Shown here one piece after another: positions 44,000 to 54,277 of a stretch of 64,000 nt of DNA. A program made the position numbers and the translations under genes. A model generated the notes under the pieces. The model was not told the DNA's origin, made no database searches, and saw nothing but the letters and a program-made list of their open reading frames with translations. Origin of the DNA: Symbiodinium natans (taxonomy: Eukaryota; Sar; Dinophyceae; Suessiales; Symbiodiniaceae). The DNA lies in assembly GCA_905221605.1 (NCBI GenBank), contig CAJNDS010002361.1:62001-126000 (forward strand), given 5' to 3'. The stretch's first letter is position 1. Each line of letters begins with the position of its first letter.

Positions 44000-46900
44000 T
44001 TCTGGAATGGCTGGGACATTCACAGCGCCCAGACCGCTGCTTGACGGAAGTCTGGAACGAGCTTCTCTGAATCATTGTTGAATCATTGTTGGCCCTCGTC
44101 TGTCGCAAGGCTTTAACACGGAGCGGGCAGAGGTGCAGGCTGCGCAGGCACGAGCTCTCAGCTGCTTTTTCCTGTGTGGTGCTGTTCGAGCATGTTCGAG
44201 CCACATGTCAGGTCCCAGCACAGCTTGCCCCCAAAGCCAGCGCGACCCTAATGGCGAACTGCTTTGGGTTGGAAGCTTGAGATGAAAGACAAGGCGTGGC
44301 GTGGCAAGTCTGTGCTGAGGATCCCCTGAGAAAAGCCGCCTAAAACCAGGCAACGCGTTTGAATCAATAGAGTCAGTCTTGCTTGAGTTGCTTGAATTGC
44401 TTGAATTGCTTGGGCCAACAGCACTTGCGCGTATCACTGTTGGCAGCTCCGCGGGTGGATACCGCAGCCAGTGATGATTCTGAATCATCCGCGACAGAGA
44501 GCAGGACCTTCCATGCAGTGGTGTGGGATTTCTTGCTGAGATGGAAGCCCGCAGAAGTAGAGTCTAAGTAGAGTCTAAGTGCCCTCGCGCGTGCTCACGT
44601 GTGCTCTCCGAAGGAGTAGCAGCCCGTCTCGAAGTCCTTCCCCAATTATGGCACCGGCCGTCGTTTGGCGCACAGACTTGTGGCAAAGTCCATGATGGGA
44701 TGTATGAGGAGATCTAGAGGGGAATGGAGACAAGACATGTTACAGGGATCATGCGGTCTGGAGCCCTTCGTCAAACTCAGGACAAAGCAGATCAAGAAGA
44801 ATTCTTATGCAGTGCATAATTGTAAACGCTTGCTCCACAGCCGGGCCGGCCCATTTGGGGGGGGGGGTCTGGGGGGGTCCCAAGGGGCGTCAGGGGGGGT
44901 GTGACCAGTGAGGGGGCAGCAAGGTTCTAGCCACAAGCTTTCCAGTTTCTCGACAGGCGGGAGGCCCAACAGCATCGGTCTGCGGCTCCTCAAGCGATCC
45001 GGGAGTAAAATCAGTGTGGGGGGAAGGGTTGGGAGGAAGTGGAGGCGCATAAGCAGCATTCACAAATCAAATGCATTCGTTTTTTTCGCATAATTCACAA
45101 CAGAGGAAGCAGGGACTCCGAAAGGGCCAGAGGCCCGCTTGCAGCGCTGGAATTGCTGAACCTTACGTATGTCAGGCCAAGCAGGCGGAAGTCAAGCGCG
45201 AAACATGCAACGCCAAAAGAGAAACCTGATGTATAGAGCATGCTGGAGAATGCGGAGACTGACTCGAGCTTGAGCTCTTCGATGAAATAGCACGGCCTAA
45301 ACTCACCTGTTAGGTGCCGGCGCCACCCGCCCCGAAGGTGACCAAAAGGCACGCAGTTTTTCTCTCTGTGCTTCTCTCTGTTCCTCTTCTTGATTCCTCC
45401 CACCATCTGCGCCCAAGCATGCTCAAGCTCAGTGCCGCTTGGAGTCTCAGGCCAAAGGCTGCGTCACCAAAGAAGGCCATCTGTCGGGCAACGCGATCGG
45501 CAGCGTGATAGGCAACGAGATGCAGGTCAAAAAAGCGCTCTCCGCAGCGCCGCCTGCCGCAAGCGCCACAGCTCCTTCGAAAGTTGGCAGAGCAGATGGC
45601 GTGCGATGGGGTGCGTTGAGAGGCCAAAGCCAAAAAGGTTGCGACAGCCGAACCTAGCTTTCCATCAGACGCCAGCTAAGTTTTTACAGTGAGGAGAGTC
45701 TGACGCGGCTGTGGGTACTGTGCTGCTCTCGGTGTGCTCTTGTCTATCCGAGGTGAAGAATGTGAAGACCAAGAAGGCATCTGCAGAGCCCGCTCCGGTG
45801 CGCCACCATGATGGCCTGCACAGATTACTGCATCTGCAGCGAGCAACATCCATTCAGAGGTCAAAGCAAAGAAGGCTGTGGATGTGGATCCCAAGCCAGC
45901 AAGCTCCGGGCCGTCGGCCTGAGTCTGAGAAGTCGTGAGCTGTCGAACGACATCGAACGACTTGTTCATCATCTTGCAATGTGATCTTGCACAGAAAATC
46001 AGGTGCAGCCACCCCCTGTCGCTGGATCGCAGCCGGTTCCAGGCTTAAGATCTGCATGATGTCGATGCAGGGGCATCTAATGGCATCTATGTCATCCTGC
46101 AGCAGCCCGTGTTCTTCACCTAAGCCAGTCTGGAGGGGGATTCGGCACAGTTGAGGAATTGTCTGAACTGGATCATGCGGGCCTACAGGCGAGTTCTTCA
46201 AGCTTCAGCACTCGTAGCGCACTGCATGTACCGGACTTATGATGAAATCAAATAGGATGCAGTATTGGAACGTCTTCGATCACTCTGCGATAAAGATGTC
46301 GAACCGAAGGCAAGCCGGTCGGAGTGAAAGCGTGTGCCCATGTTTTGCTGTCTGGTTAAGACCCTGTGGATGCTTTTCGAGAGGTTCTGGCTGAGTACAT
46401 CGTAGTTCTAGCGCAGATGAACAAAGGCCACCTGTGCGCAAGTGTGTAATGTGTAAGCGTAATTCGTATTTCCTGCCGTTGTAAGTTCGCAGGCCCAGAA
46501 CACCTTTCTGGTGAGCTGGAGGCTTTTTTCTCGGACAAGGCTGTTCTGCAATTCTTCGGGCTATACGGAGCGGAGCTTTGCTCTTGTTCTTTTTTGCTGT
46601 GCGCTTGGAGCTTGAAATTGAGTCCTGACGAGGGGTCCCCAGGCAGACGTTCTCTCAATATTTATTGGGGCCCCGGCTTGGCTGGTATTGCTGGAGATAT
46701 TGGTGTCATCACAGAAAAAGCACCTTCATGTTCTGTTGATTCGGCCATCAATGCTTTCGGCCCCCCCCCCCCCCAAAACAATAAGGAAGGCAGAGTTCCG
46801 CAATAATTGGACCATGGCCCTGCATTGATTCTCTATTAAAAACAATGGGCTGCAGATCCCTGAGGTGCTGTAGCTTCGCATCTCCGCAAAGAAGCCTGCT

Positions 46901-47330
46901 AACAGAGTTTTAGACCCCCCCGAAAACAATTTCTTTAAATGTGGGGGGTTTTCCCCATGCGAAATCCCCCCTAATGGAAAGCAGTCTTCCGGCGAGCTTC
47001 CGGGCAAACCAAAATTCTTTAAATGTGGGGTATTAATTAAACAGGTGCTCGGATTAGGTTGGGGTTTAGGTTGAGGCTTCCCGTTGCGAGCACGCTGTTT
47101 TCCTGAGTTACATGAACTGCAGGCGTTGCTTGATTCTTTCGTGCGATGGGTGGAGGACTTGCGAAGTCTTCTCTTGATGCCTCCTAGTATCTCCTAGTAT
47201 CTCCTAATCCTCGTGGACAAAAGGACTGCAAGTGGTCGTTTGTTCCTGGTGGACAGTCGTCGACGCCTCGAAATTTCAGGGCGTCTCAGGCATAAGAAGT
47301 CGCGGCAATGTTGTGATAGATGCCCATGCT
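44000..47330. other. No gene recognised
   Basis: Open frames on both strands. A homopolymer-rich G tract lies at 44,858-44,900 and a C run at 46,759-46,775. Tandem tgcttgaat occurs at 44,390-44,412. Lys/Ala/Pro-rich + pieces near 45,755-45,810 (EVKNVKTKKASAEPAPV) and 45,857-45,925 (EVKAKKAVDVDPKPASS) may be exons of a low-complexity protein but are not supported well enough to call. Confidence 0.4.
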
Positions 47331-47335
47331 ACAGA

Positions 47336-47368
47336 CACACACACACATACACGCACACACACACACAC
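47336..47368. repeat. (CA)n microsatellite
   Basis: An acac run interrupted by t and g, about 32 bp. Confidence 0.9.
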
Positions 47369-47624
47369 CATAAGTCAGCCAATGGTCATGTCTCAGGCCT
47401 GCAAAGCTTCGGCTCACGACGGTGCCCAATGCCAAAGGCACGAATCTTCCTGATGCTCCTCTAGATCGTGAGTTGGTAAATGCTTCTGAAGGTTCACAGC
47501 CGGTAGATTTCTGGGGCGGCTTGGCTGCATGTCAGTACTCTAACACTCCAAGCCCACAATGTCCACATGCCTAGGTAGCCAAGAGGGCTCATGAGATGAT
47601 TGTTTCGACAAGTCTTGGTTGCAA

Positions 47625-47737
47625 CATCCGGCAAAGGCCCAGCTCCAGTGGATGAGACATCAAATGGGTCGCGCTTGGCAAGCAAGACAGTGGAGGCCCC
47701 GCGTGGCGCCAAAGCGAAACAGAGCCAGAGGAGATGA
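47625..47737 (+). CDS. Exon-like segment, low-complexity basic protein
   Basis: The + frame reads VATSGKGPAPVDETSNGSRL, then ASKTVEAPRGAKAKQSQRR, to TGA at about 47,736. The Ala/Lys/Pro/Ser composition suggests a disordered protein part. It may link with the similar Lys/Ala-rich pieces near 45,755-45,925 on the same strand. The family is unknown. Confidence 0.3.
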
Positions 47738-48784
47738 CGAGAGCATACGAGAGCATGCCGGTGTAACGAGATGTACCGAGAAAGCCTGCTCCAAAGCTGT
47801 GACATATCGCTCATTCGTGTTTTTGCTGTAGCCGCGGGTTTTTCTGCACCTTTGTCTTCCCGCTTGCCTCACACCCAGTGCCCTTTGCGTAGTCTCCCAG
47901 CAGGCGGCGCCTGTCGGACCAAAGACTGTCCGTCGTGGCTATGGCACCGGTTCCTTGCCTAGTTTAGCTCAGAGGTGAAAGACACTGAAAAGAATTTCTT
48001 GCAGCTGCTGGTTGAGGTCCGCATGTGGCCGTCACTAGCCGTGTTGTGCTGCAGCCCAATCCTAACTTTGATGCTGCACCTCCAGCGAAGGCCTTGTTTG
48101 CATGGCTCTCAAGCGTTTTTAAAGTTCATCATTGTACCTGCGTGCAACTGTGCGCACTTGTGTGCGTTTGGTGCGTGTGATGCAGGCTCCGACTAGCACT
48201 TCAGTCTCGAAGGCCGCAGGGCGGAAGGGGATGTTTATTTTCTGGCCAGGTGCTGACATCCGAAGCGTTTTATGCGTGATGCGTTGTTGTTCAGGTTGCT
48301 TCGAAGGCGGAGCTCTCGGAGTCTTGTTGATGTCGCTGCAGCTTGCCTTCAACTTGTGCATGCTTAGGTGTCTTCGACGCGCACTGCACAATATGCCGTG
48401 CCGCCGCCACACACTGCTGAAGCCCAGAAGGCGGCACAAAACCAGATGGGCTGAAGTGCTTCACTTTGAACATCTGCTGGGTGGTTCAGAGAAACTGCAG
48501 AGGGCAGGGGAAGATGGGAGCCGGGTTGTTATGACGCATTTGACAGGTTCATCTCCTGGGAGACTTGACCAAAACGCTGCAGCTCTTGCCTCGGATCTCC
48601 TCGGATCTCTGTGCCTCGTTGCATTGGCAAACATGTTGCAAGCCACACACTCGGGCAAAGGACCATTCTAACAAAGTTGCAAGACAGAGAGCTGCCTGAC
48701 AGTCAGCGGGAGCAGCCGCACCCTGAGCCGGAGCGGCAAAGCTTTCCAGGTGTTGGCACTCCCATGTTGTCCTTCAGTTCTTCA

Positions 48785-48873
48785 GGTACCAGGCCATGGC
48801 TGACAAGATTCACCTTCGGATCAAGGCCATCAACCTGCCCAATGCAGCTCCTGCCCCGACGAAAATGCGCTGA
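48785..48873 (+). CDS. Possible last exon, unrecognised
   Basis: After an acceptor (ttcttcag), the + frame reads YQAMADKIHLRIKAINLPNA and ends APAPTKMR then TGA at 48,871. The composition is coding-like. It is short, and no family is recognised. Confidence 0.3.
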
Positions 48874-49227
48874 ATCGCTATGATGGAGGATGAGCTGCTT
48901 ACCAAGGCCCCCCGCCGCCGTTGAAGGGCCGCCGAGCGTGTCGTGGGATCGCTCACAGAGGTAATGACAGGTAAGCACAGGCATAGCCGAGGCGTAGCAG
49001 TGTTTCAGGTGTTTCACACGTTGATTCAAGTCTGCTGTGGATTTGGCAGCAAAAGAGGACACACAGCGTTAGATTTTAGATATCTTTGTCTCCAAAGGCC
49101 AATGATTCTTAAAGTCTCCACTCTCTGGGCCCATCAGTCAAGTGCCTGAAAGCCTTTGAGTGCAGTGAATGCCTTCAAAAGAGAGCAGACACAAACCGCA
49201 GGTAGCATGACATAGCTCGCACCCACA

Positions 49228-49565
49228 GTGCATGTACATATATATATATATGTGTATATATACAAGGTGTATATATATATATATAAGGTGTATATATATA
49301 TATATATAAGGTATATGTATATTTATATTCTTACCTACATCTATATCTAGATCTAGATCTATATCTAGATCTATGTCTATATCCGTATCTATATCTATAT
49401 CTATACCCATATCTATGTCTGTATTTGTATCTACATCTATATCTATATCTGTATCTGTATCTATATCTATATCTATATCTATTTACATCTATATCTATAT
49501 CTATATCTATGTCCATATCTATATCTATATATGTACATATACATATACATGTATATATATATATA
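49228..49565. repeat. (TA)n and (ATCTAT)n microsatellites
   Basis: Between 49,228 and 49,330, alternating (ta)n runs are separated by caaggtg or taaggtg. From 49,338 to 49,540 a hexamer atctat with variants follows, then another (ta)n. The Ile/Ser- and Tyr/Arg-repeat frames are by-products. Confidence 0.9.
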
Positions 49566-50148
49566 TGCTTATGCTATATGGCCCCTTGTCTTGCTTGGCC
49601 AGGCGAGGTAGTACTCATAAGTAGTACTCATATGTTCTTCAAGGTTACGAGGGGGGGTTTATACGCGCACGAACGATGAAGGACAGCTATTGGGACTCCT
49701 GCGAACAAAGTAGGCCAGAGCTGCCAAAAATTGGTAAGACCACTGAAATCCATGATTGTCATTGAGTTGTTTTAGGGATTTTCTCCATGCCTTCAAACCA
49801 AGAAACCAAACAAACAAAATCTGACACTCTTTACAGTATCGGCTTCTCCAAAAGGTCCTGAAAATTGACACTTTGGATCGGCGGTTTTGGTGCCATTTTG
49901 CTACGCAAAATTTTCATGTAGCTGGTATAAATCAGCTTCAAAAAGTCAACTGTCATGTGCTCAAGGGGGCCGCACAGTAAATACCTCATGAAGCGAACGA
50001 TCACTTGCTTAAAGGCTATATGCAATAGCTACATGTTCGGATCCTCCATGAGAACTCAGAAAGCCCGTTTACCTGCCGCAGTTAATCAAACTTGTCTTCG
50101 CTTAGCATATTTTGCAGCTGAAAACTGCTGCTCCCTGCCCTAGAACCT

Positions 50149-50149
<1 letters not shown>

Positions 50150-50214
<65 letters not shown>
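50150..50214. repeat. (TG)n microsatellite, left border of the retroelement
   Basis: About 30 uninterrupted TG units lead straight into the first direct repeat. A shorter (GT)n run closes the right side at 59,000-59,012. The simplest reading is that the element inserted into a TG microsatellite. Any target-site duplication would be hidden inside it. Confidence 0.85.
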
Positions 50215-50215
<1 letters not shown>

Positions 50216-50711
50216 AACCTGCTGTACATGCAGGATTGGGGTCACGCCCTTTTTCAGTTTCATGCAGGGGGACGCAGCACATCACTGGGACTGCGTCCAA
50301 CGAAGCTACCAGTGATGTGGGAAGCCGGAGTTGGCCGCTCCGGTGTACCTGCTCAACACAGATTTGTGACATCATCCATCGTGTATGCTGTGCATTGTTG
50401 AATCTATCGAACATCATCGCTGTGCAATTCAGAATGAACCATTTGTCGGACCATGTCATTTTCGAGGCAACTGCCTTTGCCTCGGCCCACAGCTGTGCAC
50501 ATGTCGTACACATCAGTTACCGAAGAGGCTGCGCATCAAAAGTGGTTGGGTCCATTGACGGGCCTCGATCACAGCTCGTGAGCCGACTGTAGGGCGCTGA
50601 TTCAGTCAAGGCCAGCGACAAAGTTGCAAGATGTTTTTTGAGGGTTCTGTGATGCTTGATGTTGTCCAGTCGAGTGTCCGTCTCATCAGTTCCAGACAAG
50701 TCAACGTGTGT
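50205..50711 (+). repeat. Direct repeat 1 (pseudo-LTR-like), 507 bp
   Basis: Starts with TG units, then gcaacctgctgtacatgcag, and ends in gacaagtcaacgtgtgt. It equals 58,498-59,004 position for position at a constant offset of 8,293, with no indel and no mismatch noticed. The short open frames inside (including the minus frame near 50,082-50,513) occur in both copies and are not thought to be genes. Confidence 0.9.
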
Positions 50712-51174
50712 ATGGTTCTGGCGTGTTGTCCCGTCGCGGGGCCAGATCCCAGAAGACCCGGGCATCCGGGATTGACTGAGCTCTGCTGACTGAGATATTC
50801 ATTCATCGGGATCATCTGCAGTAGGCTTTGTGACATGAGTGAGTGCGAGCACAGACATGTCATCGGGATCATCCAAATTGCAGACGCAGGGGTACCCGGA
50901 CGGCACTGCTTTTGTGATCTTCAGAGTACGCTGTCCGCTGTGAACAGGTGGTTTGACTGAGGCTGCATCAGGTACAGACACATGTCCTCCCCGCTAGTGT
51001 TGGTAAAGTGGTGTTGTCCTCCCTCCTGTTGTTGTTGGTGAACTTCCTCTGCACCTCTTGCCGTTGTTGTTCATGCGCGTGAGTTAACATGTCTCTTCTG
51101 CTAATGGTGGTAAAGTGGTGCTGAACTCACTCCTGTTGTGGTGATGATCTACCTCGCGCGTTCTCAGTCTCAAG
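50712..51174 (+). promoter_or_regulatory. 5' untranslated region of the retroelement
   Basis: About 460 bp between direct repeat 1 and the ORF1 ATG, with no long open frame. The phrases ctgttgttgttggtgaacttc, cttgccgttgttgttc and taaagtggtg (51,004 and 51,111) repeat loosely. In Penelope-type elements the repeat and the following leader carry the promoter; no core promoter is recognised here. Confidence 0.5.
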
Positions 51175-52680
51175 ATGTTTGACCTGTCTTTGTCCCGTCC
51201 GCCCTACGGGGGCATGATGCTGCCATACGTGATGCCCATGATGGCCGGGCAGACACCTTATCCAGTGGTCATGCCGCAATTTCCTCAATTTCATGCGCAG
51301 CTTCCTGCGGGACCTGCTGCTTATGTGGCGCCCTCTGCGCCCGCTGAGCCTGATGTGCCTGCGCCAATGCAGACCGCCCGGCCTTCTAGACGTGCTGATT
51401 CCCCCGGGTCCAGCACGCCCACTTCGGAGTTGATGCAACGCCTGCGGCACCGGGATAAACGCCGGCGCAGATCGGCGCCGGATGTGATACCGACACCTGC
51501 ACCGGTGTCTTCTCGAGGAGCATGTCCCCCGTCGCGGTCCAGGTCTCGGTCACGCCAAGGACGCAGACGCCATGATCGACATGTACGCCGCCGTCGACGC
51601 CGCAGCCATTCAGCCTGCCGAGAGCGCTCTTCTGACCGCCCTCCCCTGCCGCGACGCCCACACCGAGGACACCAACGCACCAGGCTCTCTTGTCCCCGTT
51701 CACCCAGCCGGCGCAGTGTTGTCCTCCTTCCAGCACGCAGCCCCCTCCGCCCGACCCGCAGCCCGGCTTCAAGACCGCCTGCTCGCCCTCCTACCCCTCC
51801 GCCCGCGCCGCCCAGGCACCGCGCCACCCAGCCCAAAGCCGTGCCCAAGCCCGACCCCCAGCCTACAAGTGTTCGACGAGGTCGAGGAGTTGGCACTTTA
51901 CATCGTGGACGTGGTCGTGGTGCCCAACATGACCCTCATTGGGAGCCGCAGTCCAGTGGATGGTGGGGAATGGCCAGCGCGCCAGATCCCGATCTCATTG
52001 TTCGACCCTATGTGCAACTTCGGGCTGAGGAAAAGGTTCCTCTGATCCCTTATGCGCCCGAAGACAGCGACCGCACGGTTCGAGCCCTTTGTGATCTGGA
52101 CGATGGTCTTGCTGATGGGCTACTCCAGATGGTGGCCAGGATTTTGCACTCCAGCGGCGCTATCGACCATGCCGAACTGCACAAGATCGAGATCATCGAT
52201 GTCGCAGAAGGAGCGTACAAGGCTTTGTTGATACCGCTCGACTACAACTCACCCTTGCCCTTCGGCCACACCCCAGGAGCCCAGGCCCTGGGGAACACAT
52301 ATGACTACGTCTGGAACCACGGTACCGATGAGGCATCGTGCTCCCTGATCCTCCGTGAAGAACTAGTGCGTCCAACAGACGCTGGACAAGAAGGCCTCCA
52401 TTCCGTGGCCTTTTATTGTCAAGCAACTCAAGGGAGTTTCAACAGGCACACGGTCGCGAATGTGATCGACAAAGAGCTTCGCATCAGCAAGGGCACCCAT
52501 GGATGCCACATCCTCGGCAGCTTTTCCTCCAAAAAGCAACATTACAAGGTGTCCTGGGGACAGGCGCCCGAGGAACAGCGCATTTGCGCCCAACGTGGCA
52601 GCGTTCGGACACCAGATCACTGGGCCTTTTGCAGTGTTCATGCTCATATCCGAGCTTTGGCTTTCCCCCTCCCTGCGTGA
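51175..52680 (+). CDS. Retroelement ORF1: Arg/Ser/Pro-rich protein with conserved-looking C-terminus (501 aa)
   Basis: ATG at 51,175 to TGA at 52,678-52,680. Residues 1-60 are Met/Pro/Gln-rich (YGGMMLPYVMPMMAGQ). Residues about 80-200 are Arg/Ser-rich, with an RRRR run at 96-99, SRSRSRSR at 120-127 and RRRRRR at 138-143. A Pro-rich stretch covers 200-232, and an RGRG-containing box (RGRGVGTLHRGRGRG) lies at 235-249. From about 275 the sequence becomes a globular mixed domain (LIVRPYVQLRAEEKVPLIPY, later GTHGCHILGSF). The N-terminal two thirds look like a disordered nucleic-acid-binding region. No family is recognised for the C-terminal domain. The likely role, by position, is a packaging or RNA-binding protein; this is inference. 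It is in a different frame from ORF2 and is separated from it by 193 bp. Confidence 0.8.
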   Translation: MFDLSLSRPPYGGMMLPYVMPMMAGQTPYPVVMPQFPQFHAQLPAGPAAYVAPSAPAEPDVPAPMQTARPSRRADSPGSSTPTSELMQRLRHRDKRRRRSAPDVIPTPAPVSSRGACPPSRSRSRSRQGRRRHDRHVRRRRRRSHSACRERSSDRPPLPRRPHRGHQRTRLSCPRSPSRRSVVLLPARSPLRPTRSPASRPPARPPTPPPAPPRHRATQPKAVPKPDPQPTSVRRGRGVGTLHRGRGRGAQHDPHWEPQSSGWWGMASAPDPDLIVRPYVQLRAEEKVPLIPYAPEDSDRTVRALCDLDDGLADGLLQMVARILHSSGAIDHAELHKIEIIDVAEGAYKALLIPLDYNSPLPFGHTPGAQALGNTYDYVWNHGTDEASCSLILREELVRPTDAGQEGLHSVAFYCQATQGSFNRHTVANVIDKELRISKGTHGCHILGSFSSKKQHYKVSWGQAPEEQRICAQRGSVRTPDHWAFCSVHAHIRALAFPLPA

Positions 52681-52873
52681 GGGTAGGCACATGCAGCATT
52701 GGACATCCTGGTTGCAAAAAAAGGCGCGTTCCTCGTACGCTCCATGCACTTCAAGCAGAGGTCCATAGTGGATTTGCGCGCCGAGTAGAATTTTTCACAT
52801 GTTCTTTTCACGTTCCCTCAGCCATTGCAGTTTTTGATTTGAGTTTCACGTTTAGGCGTCCGTTTCACTCGCC

Positions 52874-54277
52874 ATGGATCGCAGTCGCTCGCCAGCGCCC
52901 AGAACTGGCAACCTACCACTCCCCCCTCCCCCCCCTCCCCCATTGGCGACATTCCCTGCGCCCGTGCTGCCCACCATGACGCACCCCTTTCCCATCACGA
53001 TGTGCCCACCTGGACATTCCCAGCCAATGCATGTGTTGGGACAACATTGGACAGGTGCTCCGCCTTGTGGTTTGCAGAAGCCTCGAGGCCCTTCGCACAG
53101 CGCACCGTGCGCGCACCCAGCGCAAGATCTGCTTTCCCCGCCCCGGTCCCAACCATACCAGCTTACGCAGACCGGGTGCCTCGGAAAGTCTTCTGGTCCG
53201 CCGGCATCACCAGGGACCGCCGGTGCTGTACTGCAAAGGACTCAGCAGCAATTTAGCCTTCCGGACTCATGGGCCGCCGATGCAGATTTCCTTGATGCAG
53301 CCCGCAGCATTGGCAATCTCACCTTGCCGCGTTATGTGCAGCCTACAGCGTGGGCTCGAGCCGAGGGTCTAGCAGGTCTCGCAGTGGAGAAGCTTCATCC
53401 AGCGCACTTGTTGTTTGCAAACTGGCAGAGCTACTGGTTGAGACATCTCGCGCACGGCCGCGAACTTTACCTGCTAGCCGCCAAAAACAAGGGCGAGTTA
53501 GTGCTCGCTCAAGAACTGTTGAGCTTGATCCGGTCTCGCAGCATTGACATCGAGGCTGCGGCCACAGCGCACGCAGTCGCTAGTGGCCAGTCTCAAGCGA
53601 AAAATCTTGCAATGAAACAGGTCGCTGCGCTACTTGCAGACCAACTGCAGAGTCTGGTGCCCACAGCCACAGACACAGAATCCCAGAAGCACATCCGTGA
53701 GCTTGAACGGACTGTGGCCAACTTGCAGCAACAGTTGGCAGGCAGGGCCCCTGACACGCCTCGAAGTCCTGCAAAAGCCCCCTCTGGTGCAGGGGAAGGG
53801 TCTCAGTTGGATGCGGCCCCGCATGATCGTCGTACACCTGACACCATCATTGACAATCCTGCCTCCCTTTCTAACCCTAAGAAGCAGACCCCGCTCAATT
53901 TTGCCAAGGCTTCCTCTCCGAAGCCTGCAGCTGGCAGTGCAGGGCACACCGATGCTCCTGCCGAGGTCGTGCCGGAGGTCATAATGAGCCCGCCCGTTGA
54001 AGGCTCAAGTTGGCTTGGACTCAACATGCCTCCTAAGACCTCGGATCTTGAGCTTAGCAAGTGGATCGCTAGCTTGCCCCTCAACTCTCGTAAAAAGGAG
54101 GAGCTCCATAAATGGCTCCAAACTTTGGAAGAGTGGGCTGATTCGCAGGGTGATGATTTTGGGCCCAAGGTTCGTCGAGCAGGTGCCATTTGGGGAGTGC
54201 CTGTCAGTGCAGTCAACAAGATTTCAGTAAAAGCTATCGTCAAGGTTCTGGCAGTCGCCTCCTATATGGAGAGGTGA
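52874..54277 (+). CDS. Retroelement ORF2: gag-like coiled-coil protein (467 aa)
   Basis: ATG at 52,874 (context cgccatgg) to TGA at 54,275-54,277. Residues 1-130 are Pro-rich. Residues about 130-265 are helical (ADFLDAARSIGNLTLPRYVQ, then HLLFANWQSYWLRHLA, then AKNKGELVLAQELLSLI). A coiled coil follows at about 266-292 (HIRELERTVANLQQQLAG), then a disordered linker. A compact C-terminal part starts at about 377 (SSWLGLNMPPKTSDLELSKW) and ends in VSVKAIVKVLAVASYMER. No zinc knuckle is seen. The layout resembles gag/ORF1p proteins that oligomerise and bind RNA, but no homology is claimed. The frame continues open past the TGA into ORF3, so this may be the first part of a longer readthrough product. 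Confidence 0.8.
   Translation: MDRSRSPAPRTGNLPLPPPPPPPLATFPAPVLPTMTHPFPITMCPPGHSQPMHVLGQHWTGAPPCGLQKPRGPSHSAPCAHPAQDLLSPPRSQPYQLTQTGCLGKSSGPPASPGTAGAVLQRTQQQFSLPDSWAADADFLDAARSIGNLTLPRYVQPTAWARAEGLAGLAVEKLHPAHLLFANWQSYWLRHLAHGRELYLLAAKNKGELVLAQELLSLIRSRSIDIEAAATAHAVASGQSQAKNLAMKQVAALLADQLQSLVPTATDTESQKHIRELERTVANLQQQLAGRAPDTPRSPAKAPSGAGEGSQLDAAPHDRRTPDTIIDNPASLSNPKKQTPLNFAKASSPKPAAGSAGHTDAPAEVVPEVIMSPPVEGSSWLGLNMPPKTSDLELSKWIASLPLNSRKKEELHKWLQTLEEWADSQGDDFGPKVRRAGAIWGVPVSAVNKISVKAIVKVLAVASYMER

Noticed and set aside
50082-50592. Open frames inside the direct repeats (144 codons each way)
   Set aside because: Their ends run into the TG microsatellite; both copies are the same because the repeats are the same, so conservation is no evidence of coding.
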